This document shows positions 61,939-64,000 of a stretch of DNA of 64,000 nt, in pieces (position 1 is the stretch's first letter; the number at the start of each line of letters is the position of its first letter). Location of the stretch: the NCBI GenBank assembly GCA_964498525.1, contig CAZCGU010000001.1:62001-126000 (forward strand), given 5' to 3'. The notes under the pieces are model-generated. The model had not been told where the DNA came from. It was given only the letters and a program-made list of their open reading frames with translations, and searched no databases. Origin of the DNA: DTU098 sp964498525. GTDB taxonomy: Bacteria > Bacillota > Desulfotomaculia > Desulfotomaculales > Pelotomaculaceae. The translations under genes and the position numbers were made by a program.

Positions 61939-62799
61939 ATGGCGCTTATTATCGATGGAAAAAAAGTTGCCGCTTCCCTGCGGGGTGAAGTGGAGTTGGA
62001 GGTTTCCAGGCTGGAGAAGGAGGGGATTACCCCCAAGCTGGCAGCTATCCTGGCAGGTGAGGATCCGGCTTCGGTTCTCTACTCCCGGTCTATGGAAAAA
62101 GCCTGCCTCACTGTGGGGGTTGATTTTAACCTTTTCCATCTGCCGGGTGCTCCCTCCGAAGGGAAAGTTATTGATGTAATTCAAAAATTAAATAAAGACA
62201 GCCTGATCCATGGAATTATGATCATGCTCCCCCTCCCCGGAGGTATGAATAAGCAAAGGGTCCTGGAAGCTGTTGATCCGCTCAAGGATGTGGACGGGGT
62301 TCATCCCGTCAACAGGGGCTATATTCTCAGCAACAGCGAAGGCCTGTTTCCCACAACGCCACAGAGTTGTATTGAAATTCTCCTGCGCAACGGATATGAA
62401 ATAAGCGGAAAACACGCCGTCCTGGTGGGCCGCGGCGAGTCGGTGGGGAAACCCCTTATTTATATGATGCTGAATCAGAATGCCACCGTGACTGTCTGCC
62501 ATACCAAAACCAGAGACCTGGCCCGGCATACCCGCCAGGCGGATCTGCTTATCGCTGCTGTGGGCAGGGCCCGCATGATTACCGCCGGTATGGTCAAACC
62601 AGGCGCCATTGTTGTGGATGCCGGCATCAACGAAATTGAGGGGGGTGGCATTTGCGGCGACGTTGACTTTGAACGTGTTCGGGAAGTTGCGGCTGCTATT
62701 TCACCTGTGCCTGGCGGAGTGGGCAGCCTGACAACGATGCTGATTCAAAAAAACCTGCTTAAAGCCATCGGACTGCAAAGGAAATATCTCGTAAAATAA
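61939..62799 (+). CDS. folD: Methylenetetrahydrofolate dehydrogenase/cyclohydrolase
   Basis: The 286-residue protein has the catalytic Lys in YSRSMEKAC, the folate site GIMIMLPLP, DPLKDVDG and the NADP part GRGESVGKPL. FolD interconverts methylene- and formyl-THF; with fchA it belongs to one-carbon metabolism of the reductive acetyl-CoA pathway. The ATG is 23 bases past xseA. Confidence 0.95.
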   Translation: MALIIDGKKVAASLRGEVELEVSRLEKEGITPKLAAILAGEDPASVLYSRSMEKACLTVGVDFNLFHLPGAPSEGKVIDVIQKLNKDSLIHGIMIMLPLPGGMNKQRVLEAVDPLKDVDGVHPVNRGYILSNSEGLFPTTPQSCIEILLRNGYEISGKHAVLVGRGESVGKPLIYMMLNQNATVTVCHTKTRDLARHTRQADLLIAAVGRARMITAGMVKPGAIVVDAGINEIEGGGICGDVDFERVREVAAAISPVPGGVGSLTTMLIQKNLLKAIGLQRKYLVK

Positions 62800-62815
62800 G
62801 GAGGCTCTAGCTGCC

Positions 62816-63448
62816 TTGGGTGATTTTTGGGAAAAAAGCCTGCGCGAAATAATGGAGTTGTCCGCCTCCAGTTCCCCTGTTCCCGGCGGCGGTAGTGTCT
62901 CAGCCATTGTCGCCTGTTTAGGGGCGGCCATGACTGCTATGGTCTGCAACTTAACTGCCGGCAAGGAAAAATACCGGGATGTTGAACCCCTGGTCCAGGA
63001 GATTAATAATTCGGTGTGCTCCCTGATGACCGGGCTGGAGGAACTGATGGAAGAAGACATGGCAGTATTCAAGAACTTCATGGCGATCTGCCGCCTGCCC
63101 AAAGATACAGAGGCGGAGATGGCAGCCAGGGAGGAAGCCCTGCAGAAGGCCCTCCAGGATTCCACTGAAATACCCATGAAGATAGCCCGGGCCTGTTTTG
63201 AAATACTGCAGCTTACCCGCCGGCTTTCCGGCATCGGCAACAAAATGGCCATCAGCGATGCAGGGGTGGCAGCCACTGTTACCGAAGCAGCCTTGAACAG
63301 CGTTCTGCTGACTGCCCAATCCAATATTCCCCTGATTAAAGATGCCCGTTATGCGGGGAATGCCTCCAGGGAGATTACCACCCTTACTGCCGAAGCCGGG
63401 CAACTCAAGGAAAGAATTCTGGACGTGGTGCGGGAAAGAATGAAGTAA
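62816..63448 (+). CDS. fchA: Formimidoyltetrahydrofolate cyclodeaminase
   Basis: The 210-residue protein has the SSSPVPGGGSVSAIVACLGAAMTAMV start and an all-helix cyclodeaminase fold, ending TAEAGQLKERILDVVRERMK. It converts formimino-THF to methenyl-THF and ammonia; in purine and glycine fermenters it works with formiminotransferase. Some acetogens carry it next to folD as here. TTG 62816 follows AAGGAGG. Confidence 0.9.
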   Translation: MGDFWEKSLREIMELSASSSPVPGGGSVSAIVACLGAAMTAMVCNLTAGKEKYRDVEPLVQEINNSVCSLMTGLEELMEEDMAVFKNFMAICRLPKDTEAEMAAREEALQKALQDSTEIPMKIARACFEILQLTRRLSGIGNKMAISDAGVAATVTEAALNSVLLTAQSNIPLIKDARYAGNASREITTLTAEAGQLKERILDVVRERMK

Positions 63449-63547
63449 AAATAAAATATGGTAAATTTGTTATAAATCCAGAACTCCTTATTTCTAACTT
63501 CAACCTTTTCCGTTATAATATAGGGCAAACCGGATGGAGGGGCAAAA

Positions 63548-63817
63548 ATGGCCAATGAGATGCCAGAAATAAGTTTTGAAAAAGCCATAGCCCGCCTGGA
63601 AGAGATCGTAAAGGAACTGGAGGATGGCCGGCTGCCGCTGGAAAGCGCACTATTGTTATTTGAAGAAGGTATAGGGCTTTCCAGGATCTGCGAGAGCTGC
63701 CTTGTGGCGGCGGAGCAAAAGATATCTATCCTCCTGACAGATGAAAAGGGCGGGATATCTTTAAAGGAAGTGGAATCACTGCCGTCCTTTGAGGGAGACC
63801 GAAATGACGGATATTAG
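63548..63817 (+). CDS. xseB: Exodeoxyribonuclease VII small subunit
   Basis: The 89-residue protein has the typical SFEKAIARLEEIVKELEDG and PLESALLLFEEGIGLSR pattern of XseB, a helical protein that binds XseA. GGAGGGGC precedes the ATG. A TATAAT sits at 63514-63519, so it may also have its own promoter. It overlaps ispA by 14 bases. Confidence 0.93.
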   Translation: MANEMPEISFEKAIARLEEIVKELEDGRLPLESALLLFEEGIGLSRICESCLVAAEQKISILLTDEKGGISLKEVESLPSFEGDRNDGY

Positions 63818-64000
63818 GGAGGAGTTAAAAAAAAAGGCGGAGATTATAGAGGCGGCCCTGGATCGTTACCTTCCGCCTTCTTCTGCTTTTCCTCCCCTGA
63901 TTCACCAGGCCATGCGCTACAGTGTAATGGGTGGGGGCAAAAGACTCAGGCCTTCTTTGGTGATGGCTGGGGCGGAAGCCGTTGGGGGAACAGCCGCTGA
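63804..64000 (+). CDS. ispA: Polyprenyl synthetase (geranyl/farnesyl diphosphate synthase), 3' cut by window
   Basis: The visible 65 residues start MTDIREELKKKAEIIEAALD and end in HQAMRYSVMGGGKRLRPSLVMAGAEA, the conserved N-terminal region of short-chain isoprenyl diphosphate synthases (GGKRLRP). The Asp-rich motifs lie beyond the end. It starts inside xseB, the order xseA-xseB-ispA being common. Product chain length cannot be judged. Confidence 0.85.
   Translation, partial: MTDIREELKKKAEIIEAALDRYLPPSSAFPPLIHQAMRYSVMGGGKRLRPSLVMAGAEAVGGTAA

Overview
The window reads as a chromosomal segment of an anaerobic, spore-forming, GC-moderate Firmicute of the Peptococcaceae / Desulfotomaculum-Pelotomaculum type. 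This is inferred from a complete spoIIIAA-AH operon, an intact sigK, the NfnAB transhydrogenase, a small stand-alone siroheme protein, an acetyl-CoA-pathway style folD-fchA pair, two-subunit pyruvate carboxylase-like genes, a Gram-positive type IV pilus locus and many TTG/GTG starts. Species was not determined.

Region 1 (1-16.5 kb) is an extracellular polysaccharide locus. It holds an O-antigen-ligase-like polymerase fragment, several glycosyltransferases (one a GT4-GT4-acetyltransferase fusion), a PIG-L deacetylase, a surface metallophosphoesterase, a PglC-PglD-like sugar transferase/acetyltransferase fusion, a nucleotide-sugar epimerase and a WbqC-like protein. A minus-strand block encodes two paralogous secreted alpha/alpha-type proteins, a lipoprotein and a membrane GT2. 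The larger secreted protein and the lipoprotein share a jelly-roll sugar-binding-like module, which a nearly perfect 489-bp tandem duplication has multiplied in the larger one.

Region 2 (16.5-22.8 kb) is accessory. A cell-wall amidase with an apparent AUU start lies behind a promoter and a pseudoknot-capable leader. A second structured leader precedes an orphan siroheme/[4Fe-4S] protein. About 0.6 kb is unexplained. An AT-rich collagen/beta-helix/C1q-like surface protein comes next, then sigK on the minus strand.

Region 3 (22.8-41.6 kb) runs mobA, a YqeG-type phosphatase, aroE-aroC-aroK-aroB (aroK has no usable in-frame start and looks frameshifted), then pilD-pilB-pilT-pilC. A strong promoter, a textbook c-di-GMP-I riboswitch and its terminator precede the major prepilin. 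Minor prepilins and pilMNO follow, so pilin expression appears tuned by c-di-GMP. tldD closes the block.

Region 4 (41.6-64 kb) is mostly conserved core: a YabG-N-domain-like stub, pmbA, aroQ, pepP, efp, a zinc-ribbon protein, spoIIIAA-AH behind a SigE-like promoter, a carboxyltransferase-BCCP fusion with an internal start signal plus biotin carboxylase, asp23-amaP-DUF2273-nusB, nfnAB, and xseA-folD-fchA-xseB-ispA (the last cut by the window end).

No rRNA, tRNA, IS element, prophage or CRISPR array was seen. The strongest candidates for new biology are the two orphan structured leaders, the amidase AUU start, the aroK frame problem, the in-frame internal BCCP start, and the secreted module-sharing polysaccharide system.
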